27,355 nucleotides of DNA from the NCBI GenBank assembly GCA_014904985.1, contig MU129159.1, positions 45,512 through 72,866 of the forward strand, read 5' to 3'. Under the pieces are notes generated by a model. That model saw only the letters and a list, made by a program, of their open reading frames with translations. It had not been told where the DNA came from and made no database searches. The translations under genes were made by a program, and so were the position numbers. The stretch's first letter is position 1. Every line of letters starts with the position of its first letter. Source of the stretch: Hydnum rufescens UP504. Taxonomy: Eukaryota; Basidiomycota; Agaricomycetes; Cantharellales; Hydnaceae. This document shows, piece by piece, positions 10,384 to 21,265 of this stretch.

Positions 10384-13287
10384 GTGGCCATTGTCTTTGG
10401 ATCAGTAACCAACAACGAAGCTGAAACCATGTATTCCCAGCCACAAATCGAATTAAAAGGGCTATTCAAAGCACTCAAAGCCCAAAGAAATGACCTCTGG
10501 GGAATCCATTTTAGAGTAGAAGTGGATGCCAAATTCCCAAAACAAACTATCAACACACCAGGATTACCAAATGCAGCTATGTCACAATGGATTTCCTATA
10601 TCCAGCTATTCGATTTTGAATTGGTCCATGTCCCTGCAACAAAACACCAAGGTCCAGATGGATTATCCAGACGCCCAGCACACGAAAATGACTCAGCCAA
10701 CTCAGAGGATGAACTGGAACCAGATGAACCAGGCCATTTTATCACTGGGCCACGATTTCTTGACCAATATGAACACTGGGTCATGCATAGTTCCTCAGCA
10801 TCCAGACTATCAGCAACAAGAATCAAAAAGGAATCCTATGAAGACATCATTGAATTCAGGCAAAATCACACAGTACTCTCAATCAAGCCCCAAGAGAATA
10901 CAACAAGAAGTGGTGGATTTGTGGCTCTCTCATATCAAGCCCACTCATCTGCTCAAAACCATCCCAAATCACTCTCCCAACATTCACAGTCCCAACACCC
11001 AGAAACTGATTCAGAAATTAAAGAACACCCTCACAAACTCAAGGATTCTGATGGAAAAGACTATTGGGAAAGGATTCAATACTACCTGGAACACATAAAA
11101 ATACCCCCAGGAGTCAAGAACACCAAAACATTCATTCAGGCCACCAAACACTATTTTATGTATCAAGGAACCCTGTGGAGAAGACCTAGAAATGGCCAAT
11201 TGCCATTAAAAGTTATCAAGAACCTGGATGATCAAGCTCGCTAATGTAAGGCTGCACATGACGAATCAGGCCACTGTGGACAAGACCCGACTTTCAAGAA
11301 ATTATCCAATAGATTCTTTTGGCCAAATATGCTATCCTATGTGGCCTGGTATTGCCAGACATGCCATGAATGCCAATTGAGGTCCACAACCCAACCAAAA
11401 ATCACTTTAAGCCCAACCTACGTTAATACCACATTACGTAAATTTAATATGGACATGGTCCATATGCCAGTATCAAAGGGATTCAAATATATCATGGATC
11501 TTCGGGACGATCTCTCTGGATGGCTGGAAGCAAAAATGTTACATAAGGCCTCGAGTAAGCATGTTGCCCGGTTTCTATTTGAGGATGTCATGTGCCGGTT
11601 TGGCTGCGTATTACAAATCACAACAGATAACGGAATGGAATTCGACGGACTAGTTCAAACAATGGCAGATGAATATAATGTCCCTATAGTCCAAGCTGCC
11701 CCTTATCACCCAGAAGCAAATGGAATGATAGAACGCAGGCACAGGACCTGGATAAACTTGCTATTCATTGCATGCAGAGGGAACCCGAGCAAATGGTCAA
11801 ACTATTTTTATTCATGCATGTGGGCGGACTGAGTGATGGTAAAATGAATGACCGGCTACACCCCCTATTACCTACTCTATGGAATAAATCATGTGTTTCC
11901 ATTCAACATTACAGACGCATCATGGTACACATTAAAATGGGGAACAATCCAAACCACGGAAGAACTACTGGGAATTCACGGAATCCAATTGTAACGAAGT
12001 GCCTCCCGGATTCAGGAGGGCACTCATTGTCGTACTTGGACAAAGCAGAGTCGACAGGTTGGGAGCCAGATGGGAGGGGATAAGGGGATAAGAAGGTGAA
12101 AGGGTAATCACACCACCCTTAGCACTGGCTTTGGGTGGAGGAGCTGCACACAGGGCTAAGCACTGGCTTTGCCCTGAGCACAGGAGAAAAGGTTGTAGAT
12201 GGAATGGGAGGATGGTGAAAGATAGTAAAGTAGTGACTGGCCAAGTGGCACAGTCACTACCTAAGGAGAGAGTAGCAGGTCAGCAAGAAGAACAAGGTTC
12301 TACTCACTGTTTCCCTATTTGGGTCTGTAGGTGCAACTCCAAGATCCAGGGAAGACTAGTAGTTAATGGCCACTAGATAAGCCAGCCAGATAGCCCAATA
12401 GAATGAGTAGAGGCAGAGACAGAGATTCACAGTTCTCGCTAGGCATAGAGGTCCGGGCAAAAGTTACTTATTCAATCTCGGCATCTCCCGTATATACATG
12501 ACTTTTGAGTCCGAACTCCCTTATGTAATACACTATATTACACCAATTGGCGCATAGAGACGAGGATATTCAAGCCGCCTCAAATACCATCCTTCAAGCA
12601 AGAATTCGAAGTGCTCAGGATTATGCTAGACGAAATGAAAATACATTGGTTGATGGAAACTATCAACTGGGTACAATTGTACTGGTATACAATTCGGTAT
12701 TACAAATGCAACATGGATGAAAAGGGGAAATACAGTGGATTGGACCATACCGAGTTCAGCATCACCACCCCTGTGGATCCTATCAACTGGCAGAATTAGA
12801 TGGGACCCCAATCAATGGAGTATTCTCCAGAAATTGTTTACAGAAATACCATATGCGCGACCAAATAGCCACAACGGACACCGCCGGAAATGAGAGCCAC
12901 AGCACCACGGACCATGAATTAAATCAAAATAATATGGCGAAATACGCGAAAAATATGGACCAAGCTATGAAATGTAGGGGAACAACAATTATGACAAAAC
13001 AACACTTTCCGGTATCGCTTGGACCAGAAAATCAATTAAGAACCTATCTTTGGCCGCTGCCAAGAGCCACAGATTCGTGGGACTATTGGGAAAACAAAAT
13101 TGTGGAGTGGAAACGAAGGAACCTTCTACAAAAACTCCTAGGGAACACCTCGCAGGAGCCCCAGATCTCTGAATCCGCTTACGAATCCCCTGAAGAGACT
13201 CCATAAAAGGAAAATTTAATTCTCGAAAAGGAAATCCCTGAAACATTTTCTACAAGCCGCATCACAAGACCACGACTAAAACTATGA
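10384..13287 (+). pseudogene. RNase H and integrase of element B
   Basis: The segment runs in a single frame. Residues 1-100 are the gypsy RNase H end (FGSVTNNE, YSQPQIELKGLF, VEVDAK, LVHVPATKHQGPDGLSRRP). A linker and then the integrase zinc-binding region (AAHDESGHCG, CQTCHECQ) follow near 11255-11370. The catalytic core carries D (NMDMVHMP), D (TTDNGMEF) and E (PEANGMIERRH). A solo LTR interrupts at 11990. After it come the GPY/F domain (WIGPYRV, SYQLAELDGT) and a long tail. In-frame stops: TAA 11242, TGA 11830, TGA 11845, TGA 12718, TAA 13204, with TGA 13285 ending it. All can come from CAA or CGA by C-to-T change. Confidence 0.9.
11985..12547. mobile_element. Solo LTR inserted in the integrase, with CCAAT target duplication
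   Basis: The element spans 11990-12542 (553 bp). It opens TGTAAC and ends ATTACA, flanked by CCAAT at 11985-11989 and 12543-12547. The integrase frame matches its family on both sides, so the insertion is exact. Near the 5' end AGTGCC...GGGCACT forms a hairpin (12000-12026). It contains no coding sequence, as expected after LTR-LTR recombination. The TG..CA ends and 5-bp duplication are those of Ty3/gypsy or copia integration. Its strand is not decided. Confidence 0.88.
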
Positions 13288-13791
13288 ATTCAAGATGACC
13301 CTAGAGACACGAGGCAAAGAAAATCCCGAATTAACACCCCTAGAGCCACGAAATGTTGAATCACGGAATGTGCCGAAACCTACGAAAACTCTTTTCAACC
13401 ATCTTAAAAACCCTGCAGCCGCGTCAAAATTGACACCCCTCTTCTTCTGGCTCCTTTTTCTATATGACTATGTGATCCTCTGTGCTCCTGACCAACTATT
13501 GTGAAGTCTTAACTTAATAATATGGCGTAACGAACCCTGGCGACCCTTCATCTTCCATCTCTTCTCATTCTCATTCCATTTGGTATCTATCATCCACATG
13601 CAACAACTCCATTGACCTGTCAACTAAATCATCACAGCAAATATCTAAACTATGGCAAGGAATGACTAAATAATGTCAAAACATGAGTATAGTAAGCCCA
13701 ACGAGTATAAAAGTGACACAACAGCTAACCAATGATATCCAAGCCATATTTCGCATCCTATCATATCTCATCAAAACCGTCCTATCTCGAC
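13288..13791 (+). other. Spacer between integrase and ORF1
   Basis: A 69-codon frame (13295-13504) has no recognisable motif; it may be remains of the integrase tail in another frame. The rest to 13791 shows no gene. This is the upstream region of the unrecognised ORFs. Confidence 0.4.
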
Positions 13792-15138
13792 ATGTCCGAC
13801 TCCACTCATTTCGACTCAACTGCGAGCTCTGTACAAAGCTACACGTTCAAATACATCCAGATGCCTGCTCCCTCTCCTACTCCACCCACACCACTCATAG
13901 AACTTAACCTGGACGGCAACATCTTCCTTTCGTCTCAAGTTAAAAAGGAACAAAACGTAACCGACGAGGTATGGAACGCAGGACATCCACAAAAGACATC
14001 GCTAACAATAAAACAGACCTTTTGGCCTGACTCTATCTCTTCTTCACATGCTATTGTCAAGAATTACAATATCAACGAATCTTCTACCAACGTGCAGCCA
14101 CTTGCAGGTCTCGAAACCCAGTGAACCATCGACCCTCATCTTTCATTGTGTCCCCAGACCATTAATCTCTACCCACATGCTATACTTCCTCCATTCATTC
14201 CTCTTCCCACTCAACCCTTGAAAGAACCTGAATCGAGTCAAAAGGACATCATCAGTCGCCAAGCAACCCCTACTGCACAGCAATTACACGAGTCCTCAGA
14301 CTCTCCCACAGGATCTCTTACCTTGAAAAGCACTCGTTCTTTGTACCATCCTTCCCATCGGTCCTATTCTCCTTCCCAGCCTCCTTGCGCACCTCGCAGC
14401 CTTTGAAAAATCAGTATACCGCAACCTGGCAAAAACACCAACTCTTACCATGCATGGCCGTCCTATCGGCAAGCAATTATAGATCGCGAGTACAATGCAG
14501 CGCAGAAACTTGACAAGGTCCAACACGAGTATGAAGAGAAGTGAAAGGAAGATATAAAGGACAATGCAGAACTACTTGACCAGTTAAGTCACACCATCAC
14601 CAATCACAACCTGCAAATGGATTCTCTCACGCCACCCCTCTCTCTTCTTTCGGCAACCCTACATCAACAAGAAGCCGACCTCAAGGCAAAAGCCAAAGAC
14701 CTCAATAAATGCGACCTCAAACTTTTACAACACGAGCAGTGTGTAACCAATTGGCGCAATCAGCTACTCTATCCATCTATGTATCACCATGTTACCCAAG
14801 TCGACCATCTCACTAAAATATTTATCCAAGCAGCAGATATTGTGTGACAACAGCATCGCTTAGACACCCTGTATACAGCATTCATCCTCCATCGTCGTAT
14901 CACTCCCGCACTTGCCAAGCTATCCAAATCCCTCTGCGCTTCACATGATCTCACCCCTTCCATCTCGACCAATGACCGAGCTGTCGAATATTACAAGAAA
15001 TACGTGCATGACATTCAGTATGACTTAAAGGACAACGAATGGGCCGAATTCAAAGACACCCCAACTGTGTATGAACTAACAGACCTTCCATCCAACCCAG
15101 CGACCGACAAATCGGACAACAACGTGAACGGCTGGTAG
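13792..15138 (+). pseudogene. Unrecognised ORF1, broken only by TGA codons
   Basis: One frame runs from ATG 13792 (or 13732) to TAG at 15136 with four internal stops, at 14122, 14404, 14542 and 14845, all TGA. The product would be near 448 residues. It has an N-terminal Ser/Thr/Pro-rich part (PAPSPTPPTP), a second Pro/Ser-rich block near residues 120-205, and a charged helical part with coiled-coil character (near KLDKVQHEYEE and HQQEADLKAKAKDLNK). The end is acidic and Asn/Asp-rich. I recognise no domain. It lies downstream of integrase in the same orientation. Part of it (14638 on) is repeated inverted at 10381. Loss by CGA-to-TGA change is inferred. Confidence 0.55.
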
Positions 15139-15785
15139 GCCATCACCACAACTTGTCCTCACCTCGCAGTACATATACCTTGCCCAACGCAGTCCTCCAT
15201 CCTCTCTCCTTCCTTTCCCATCCTCTTCCTCTCTCTCATTAAAAACAAAAAGAAATATGTGCTCACCCCAATGTACCATCTCTCTTGCCTGAAGGAAAGA
15301 CTTCTCCTTTGCTCTCCTTTCTCTCCATGTAAAAACTATGTCGCCTGTTGGCAAAATGATGTTCATTTCTCCTAACTCTCATCTCTCTCAAAGTCTGAAA
15401 GCCTCTATGTCACTTGAATCTTTTTCTTAAGACTGACCTCACCTGGTGATGTGGACTTGTCAAAAAAAAAAAAAAAAAAAATCAATCAAAATCAAAGAAA
15501 AACAACAAGAAAAACAAAAGAAACAAAGTCATAGTCCGTATAAAAACAAAAATTCCACAAGTCTGTAACAACAAAACCACACTAATTAGGAGACTCGCAA
15601 CTTAACCGGTAAACAAAAACAACAGTCAATTATTCAAAAAATTTGCCGAACCTGAAACCAAACCTGAACCGAGTGCCCTGACAATCCAAGGGTCCCCTCA
15701 AATCTAGACTGTCTCAAATCCATTCATAAAGCACTTCTCACATAAAATCCTCTTTCCCCATCCCATCCACTGACTCTAAAAAAGA
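15139..15785 (+). other. Non-coding spacer with a 20-A run
   Basis: No ORF is supported. An A-run (15462-15481) is followed by a very A-rich stretch to about 15640, and the block is conserved in order in the inverted copy (T-run 9093-9110). An A-run mid-segment could be a fossil poly(A) tail or simple repeat expansion; nothing decides between them. Confidence 0.5.
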
Positions 15786-16400
15786 ATGTATGTCAAAAAC
15801 AACGCAACTCGTATAAATGCTTACCTAAAAAGGGGTAGGACACCATCGAATATGCCTACCAACATACTCACCAATGGCATTTCTGAGACTCACACAGAAC
15901 TCCCATCCAACCTCGATGATGTATACATCCCGGATGATGCGACAGGATTCATGGTTTTCTTCGTACAGCATGTCAGGGACCGAAACAATCCAATTCTGAA
16001 TCTCCACATCGGACAAAGGGGTTACTTTTGCCCCAACATGACAACTGCAGTCCAAACGTATATGATTGCCCACCTCGAATCATATTGTGTAACCTGAGAA
16101 TACTCCGATGACTCCGATTTTCATGTAAAGGTGCAGATAAGAACGGCCATATATGGGAATGTCAACACAGACATGGTCCACCTTCCTACGTTCACCCATC
16201 ACCCTCCCAAATAAACCATCATCGTCATCATTGAATCACCTCTAAAAATAAAAATCTTCCTCCATCACAAAAATGCCAGGCAAATGAAAAACACCATAAA
16301 TGGAAAAGGAGAACATAAACAGCGGGTCTGGTCACATGTCAAAACCAAACAACTGGATACAAAAGTCATCGAAAAACATGGACCAAACGCCTTCATCTGA
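15786..16400 (+). pseudogene. Unrecognised ORF2, related to ORF3
   Basis: One frame begins at ATG 15786 and continues past TGA (16095) and TAA (16212) to TGA at 16398, about 204 residues if the stops were once CGA and CAA. It contains GFMVFFVQHVRDRNNP, LNLHIGQRGYFCP, YMIAHLES and FTHHPP. The same order of features appears in ORF3 (LALCVGEFGVFYP, YAYLSQ, FTHATP), which makes the two tandem relatives. A diverged inverted relative is at 7410-8590 (shared ARQ near a basic stretch). No named family is recognised; the pattern looks like a beta-rich globular domain. Confidence 0.5.
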
Positions 16401-16534
16401 TTCTAAAAACTCCCACTACAACCTCAAAAAGCCATGAGTTCAACCAGTATGTAAAAACCACGATCATTAAGGACATTCATTAAACATTCAGGAACTCAGG
16501 CGATATTGAGAACTCAGGTGATAATTCGAATTCG

Positions 16535-16975
16535 ATGGATCAAATTCCTCTCTCATGTCAGGACTTTCAAATGTTGGGAGAAACTGAAATCGGCCTTGGA
16601 GTGTTAGTAACCAACCATGACTCACACTACCTGGCACTATGTGTAGGAGAATTTGGCGTATTCTATCCTGATATCAAAAACGACACCAATCACTTCTATT
16701 ATGCCTACTTGAGCCAAACCCGAATCAAGGACCTCAGCTCAGACAGTCACCTTCTCATTCAAATCCACCTCATCCTCGTAGTATTTGGCGAAATGGACAA
16801 TGAGTGCCCATACCCATACTTCACCCATGCAACCCCTGTCATCATTTGATCCTTTATGAAATAAAACACTGCCTCTGCCTGTGCCCTGATGACATTGACA
16901 TATGAGAAGATGACAGTGAAATATGAAGTGACCCTGCCAATCAATGAAGGAATCCAAATCCATGGAAAGCCTAAG
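16535..16975 (+). pseudogene. Unrecognised ORF3, related to ORF2
   Basis: An open frame from ATG 16535 to TGA 16847 continues in frame, through TAA at 16862, with similar coding character to about 16970. It matches ORF2 in segment order: GVLVTNHDSHYLALCVGEFGVFYP, then YYAYLSQ, a DSH-LIQI stretch and FTHATP. I see no catalytic signature. Damage by stops and a probable frameshift near 16970 leaves the C-terminus uncertain. Confidence 0.5.
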
Positions 16976-17069
16976 TGAAATTAAAATGGACACATGATCA
17001 ATTGGTCTACGGATGCAAAAGTGACATAAAAGCAAATCGAACAACTATCCTCAAGGCACGAATCAAAAA

Positions 17070-17444
17070 GTGTTCACCATGCCATTGGAACTTCACACGA
17101 TTGTATATCGGCAATTTGATTACCCATACCCCGAACCATTCACTCATCTCAAACCCCACACAATTATCCGCTATTATCCAAATCCCCAAGTTGCATATGA
17201 TGGCATTATAAAGACAAAAAGAGTCGGCTGGACAACATACGAGTTCAGAGAACCGCATAACAATCGACCCACAATATGCCATGATCTCGAAATCGAATTT
17301 GTCCTTCTCCTCTGCATTCCAGAAAACACCACTGTACCTCATCGAACCTTCTCCATGGATGCTCTTGACCTCCACCCTAATGATATCATCCAAAGTGGGT
17401 ATTTGCTTAAAAATCCTAGGACAATACAAAGGAAAAACTATTAA
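17070..17444 (+). CDS. Unrecognised ORF4, 124 residues
   Basis: This is the last open frame before the 3' repeat of element B and the least damaged of the four. It is rich in Pro, Tyr, His and aromatic residues (for example FDYPYPEPF), with no signal peptide, membrane segment or known motif that I can see. A continuation of the ORF3 product in another frame is possible. Coding potential is uncertain, since it rests on an open frame and position only. Confidence 0.35.
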   Translation: MFTMPLELHTIVYRQFDYPYPEPFTHLKPHTIIRYYPNPQVAYDGIIKTKRVGWTTYEFREPHNNRPTICHDLEIEFVLLLCIPENTTVPHRTFSMDALDLHPNDIIQSGYLLKNPRTIQRKNY

Positions 17445-18383
17445 AAATGCGGATATTAAAGACCCCTACCCAACAATAAGCGACTTCTATCACCAAATTC
17501 GAAGCATAAACTCGCAGGAAATCTCGCTTTGGTTCGAAGGATGGACATGGTGGTTCTACACAAGGAGGCACGATCAGATCTCAATTGTATAACTGTGGAA
17601 AAAGGCAAACAACATTGCAAGGGGCTGCAATTAAAAGTCTTCACCATCTGTGGAAGATAAAAACATCCAGTATCAGAAAATGCGAAATCACACCACTCCA
17701 GCCTTTGAGCGATCACATGACCAATTACGAAATTAATTATGGCTACACACGGAAATCGAATTTGTTCCATAACTCCGTCAGTTTTGATCAGAGAGGTACG
17801 CCCATATAACTCTTAGAAAGCTACGATTCACACCTTTCGAACAGTACCAAACACAAGTTGAACGGACCAAAACTGCACTCTACAGGCCAGTTTTACTACC
17901 AAAATGTGGGATTTCCAGTAAAAAACGAATGTCTCCGTCAGTTCGCATTCAATCCTTTCGGAACAACCACTCCTAGAAAGATATAAAGAATCCGCATCCA
18001 ATGGTACCAAGCACGCGAAGAACAGATCAAAACTGAGCTCTACAGAGCGATATTACTATCAGAATCAACACCCATCAGTAAAAAATGAATTTCTCTGTCA
18101 GTTTACACCGGATCTGCTCAGAACCACTGCGCCCAGAAAGCTGTTAAAAATCCGCATCTAATGATACCAAGAACGTCTATTACGGATGCAAACTGCTGTT
18201 TCTGCATCGAATCCCATCCCATGCACTTGTCCCCATTATCAACCACCAACAAACACCTTAACCATTGGACTATGCTCAAATTAATCTCCAAAACCCGGAG
18301 ATATCCTTTCATTTTGCCTCCAGAATGCTCCACATGGTCAGTGACCACATGCTCCAAGCATTCCACATGCTCAGCAAATTGGT

Positions 18384-18480
18384 GACATCACCCCTCCTCA
18401 TGATTCCTTTTGTTCTCTTTATGAATGACATCACTATGACATCACCCCTCATGATTCCTTTTGTTCTCTTTATGAATGAC
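18384..18480. repeat. Two tandem copies of a 43-46 bp unit
   Basis: 18384-18429 and 18438-18480 are the same except for a 3-bp gain in the first copy; both run from GACATCACCCCTC to TTTATGAATGAC. They sit just upstream of the TATA core in the candidate LTR, so they could be duplicated upstream elements. Confidence 0.85.
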
Positions 18481-18589
18481 TCAGCTATGACCACATTATT
18501 ACATCATCTTGTTATTTTTCTTTTGTTCTCACCTATGACTCACATATGACTCACCCATGGGGGAGTCATATTTCTTAAACACAGCCACC

Positions 18590-18605
18590 TTCAGAAAGGT
18601 ATAAA
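18590..18605 (+). promoter_or_regulatory. TATA core of the candidate LTR
   Basis: TTCAGAAAGGTATAAA occurs here and again, identical, at 19380-19395 in a neighbouring LTR-like fragment. Identity of 16 bp within otherwise diverged sequence suggests a conserved LTR core promoter. Confidence 0.5.
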
Positions 18606-19007
18606 AGCTGGTAGATTTCCTGTATCCACACAAGAATCATCTCCTCTGGAAATCATTACTGTCAACCACTGTCAACTTTTCTGCTTGCCTCTAAAGAACA
18701 GTCTATCTATAAGCCATCTGGAGCTAAGTCATCTTCAAGGTTGTTGAGACAAAGCCACTGGTAGCCCTATATGCGAATCACTAAAGCCAAGGATAGTTGC
18801 AGGACCTAAGGTTAGAGTTGCTGGACATCCAAGGAAAAGTAAGCATAATGAAATACATATCAGGTTTTGAAGAAAGAAGAAAGAAACATACTAACAAGAC
18901 TAACCAAGCACTGACCAGTCTATAACCCACAGAAATCCGCATTTTGACCAGGAGAACATAAACAAGAATACACAAATATCAGTAAACAGACCAACACAAC
19001 ACAAACG

Positions 19008-19135
19008 ACGTATAAGCCTTTCCATAAGCATCCTACATGACATATAAGCCTTTCCACAAGCATCCCAGATGTATAAGCCTTTCCATAAGCATCCTACACA
19101 ACGTATAAGCCTTTCTATAAGCATCCCACATGATA
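19008..19135. repeat. Minisatellite, four units
   Basis: TATAAGCCTTTCCATAAGCA recurs with small changes at 19011, 19043, 19072 and 19104 (spacing 29-32 bp). No ORF or other feature overlaps it. Confidence 0.85.
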
Positions 19136-19299
19136 TATCATTGACTACAGCTAGTCCATATCCCTTCCTATTCTCCACTGAACACCATACACGTCTTACA
19201 GAGTGTGATCAACCATTGAAGCGAACCAGCCCAATGAATAACAACAGAAATACAGTCTCCCATCTACACACTGGCTGAACCAGATTTTGATTTGACAGT

Positions 19300-19830
19300 C
19301 ATTGGAGCTCCCAACCCTTCTTCTATAATGACTAAAGGATGAGTAAGGGGATTAGTAAGTGGATGAGTCATGTGGAGGGTTCAGAAAGGTATAAAGAGAG
19401 GGGGGATTTAGTGTGGAAGAGCATCTGAAGAGGAGTCCCCTCCAAGGATCAAGGTGCTCCCTGAGGATCATTGTACCCTAGTATCCAAGTACCCATTAGT
19501 AGAGAGAATAATAGTATCTCAAACAAGGAGAAGAGTATAAAAGGGAATAAGAGAATCAGAGTGTGTCAGTCTTGCTTAGTCATGTGAAGTATAGTGGATA
19601 GTTGTAGAACCCTCAGAGTAGGAGTTGCTAGACATCCATTCTTGAAGTTGTGTGTTTGAATCCTGAGTCTTGCAGTTGTGTCTTGAAGTGTCTTGGAAGT
19701 GTCATAAGGTCTTGTGTTTGAATCTTGGTGTCTTGCTACCCACATTTTGGAGTATCTGAAGGTCCTGCATTCAAATCTTGTGCTGAGCATCTATCTTGGA
19801 GTCTTGTGTTCAAGTCCTAAGGTCAAACCA
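19300..19830 (+). mobile_element. LTR-like fragment with tRNA T-arm-like motifs
   Basis: It shares the TATA core TTCAGAAAGGTATAAA (19380-19395) and a block ending TTGCTAGACATCCA (19624-19637) with the element B 3' repeat (TTGCTGGACATCCA at 18820-18833), so it is a second, related LTR remnant. Downstream are four GTTYRAATCY-type motifs (19654, 19716, 19768, 19808). No coding sequence is seen. Confidence 0.5.
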
Positions 19831-19840
19831 ACAACAGAAC

Positions 19841-20438
19841 TGGTACAAAATAACAGTTGAGTGGCACATAACCCATCAAAACTGATTTGTCCTCATCTAA
19901 CACATTCTAAACAAAACACCATATAACATTTCAACTGATTAAAACAAATAAAGCCCATTAGGTCTCTTCTATACCAGTCTCTTTAAAGGCATGGCCATCA
20001 TTCTTGAAGAACATGGATATGATAACATTTGTGACTTGCATGCCCAATGTCCTGAATTCAAGTGCCCAAGTGGAGCCACAGACTGTTGCTGCTGATGCTT
20101 ACTATTCAGTCAACCTGATTTCATCAATGTTGATTCCCTTCTTGAAATGCATTGTGCTGAGTGAGGGTTTACACAGACTCCTTCCCAGTCCTTATGGCAT
20201 CTTCCTGCACTTGGTCTTGACTAGAGTAGATAGATCCAAGTTATGTAACAAACTCCGAAACCTGAAATTAAATGATTACTAATAATTAATGGCAATAAGA
20301 GACAGCCCACAGAACCAGTCCAATTAACAATGCAGGGAAGACACCATAATGACTGGCATCATTTATGTTTACACCTAGGATCATTTACCTCAGATACAAC
20401 CATATTTACCTTTCATCAACTCTGTCCCTGCATACGCC
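19841..20438. other. Stretch without supported features
   Basis: Short ORFs only, with no motif, repeat or splice pattern that I can support. Confidence 0.4.
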
Positions 20439-20640
20439 ATGGATAACATGGTCATTCCAACTGTTCCAATTATCCAGTCACTTTCAACAACAGACTATGA
20501 TCACACCCCTTGTCTTTGGCAATCAGAGGTTTGCCAGGCACAGCTCTCTGAAATTTCCTACATTGTCCTCACTGTGGCCATGGGATCTGGGAAATCACTG
20601 ACATTTTTTCTACCAATGCTATTCCAGGAAGGCACTACAG
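20439..20640 (+). pseudogene. RecQ-like helicase fragment (Walker A)
   Basis: The frame has CLWQSEVCQAQL followed by VLTVAMGSGKSLTFFLPMLF. This is a Q-motif-like segment and a Walker A loop (AMGSGKS, residues 47-53) as in the RecQ-like DEAD-box helicases found in many copies in mushroom genomes. Similarity ends soon after the following beta strand, and motifs II (DExH) to VI are absent. It is a fragment of about 60-70 residues. The surrounding sequence gives no partner exons. Confidence 0.7.
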
Positions 20641-20883
20641 TATATTATGTCTCCTTTGGCAGTATTGTTGTTTTTTGGATCCTCAGCAAGCAAAAATGTA
20701 AATTTTTGAATTCTCTTTTGTGTGTTGCATGCACAAGTGTCTTGTACATGCTTCTCCTGAGTTTAAGATCAAGCAGACCAGAACTGAGCATGTTGTTAGG
20801 TTGATGACAAACAGGTGTTGAAAGTGATGAAATATGCCTCCTTTGGCACGGAACACCGCCACTGAACAGAGCGTTCTGATTGG

Positions 20884-21265
20884 TCAATCACCATCTGATT
20901 GTTCATCCCCTTCCATGTGTTCCTCCTCACTGTGTCCATGTCCATCATCATCTTCGTCCCCACCGTCACCTTGTTCCTGCATCTCAATCTGCCCACTGTC
21001 AAATTGCTCGCTGGCCTCAATTCCTCTGCCCTCACTGATGTCTAATATGGGCTTTCTCGCCTTTGGTTGCTTTGGCTTTGCTGGGCAACGGCCTCCCTGC
21101 CCTTTAACCCACCCATCCTTCATGACTTGCCATGCTGCACAGTCAATTGCCCACTGGGCAAGATCTTCAGCCCGGAGCTTCTTTGCTGCCACAGTTGCTG
21201 CCTTCTTTTTTGTGAGTCGCTCGACATTTGCGGCCACCTTAGCTCTCACCATTACCCTATCTTCC
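20884..21265 (-). pseudogene. C-terminal fragment of an unrecognised acidic-tailed protein
   Basis: On the minus strand the frame runs from the LTR junction at 21265 to a stop at 20884. It has a basic, Ala/Lys-rich N-terminal part (ANVERLTKKKAATVAAKKLR), then LAQWAIDCAAWQ and a long Glu/Asp/Gly/His tail. The frame stays open upstream of the first ATG (21252) right up to the LTR, which suggests the insertion cut the gene. Function is not recognised. Confidence 0.5.

Larger units (their letters stand above)
2138..18840 (+). mobile_element. Element B: large, broken Ty3/gypsy retrotransposon
   Basis: Two direct repeats (2138 to about 3560 and 17648 to about 18840) bracket gag, protease, RNase H and integrase in the usual Ty3/gypsy order. 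The internal part is about 14 kb, far larger than the usual 4-6 kb. It includes a 3.1-kb inverted block where reverse transcriptase should be, a 553-bp solo LTR in integrase, and a 3.7-kb segment with four unrecognised ORFs before the 3' repeat. I could not identify a convincing primer binding site or polypurine tract. The outer limits are therefore approximate, and the ORF segment could be a nested element instead of cargo. Confidence 0.6.
17648..18840 (+). repeat. 3' direct repeat (candidate LTR) of element B
   Basis: It starts with TGTGGAAGAT as at 2138 and runs nearly identical to it until 18376, then diverges. It carries a clear core promoter-like TTCAGAAAGGTATAAA at 18590-18605. Shared landmarks with the 5' copy continue to ACATCCAAG near 18828. 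The second half has a tandem duplication (18384-18480) not visible in the 5' copy. Confidence 0.6.

Noticed and set aside
13792..15138. TGA read as tryptophan (mitochondrial code) in ORF1
   Set aside because: The window has nuclear transposons and spliceosomal introns, and in the element A gene the second copy shows CGA at the TGA position, so C-to-T decay explains the stops.
20884..21265. 5' end (gag) of element A next to a 5' LTR
   Set aside because: No primer binding site follows the LTR on that side, and the polypurine tract is on the other side, so the LTR is a 3' LTR and this ORF belongs to the insertion target.
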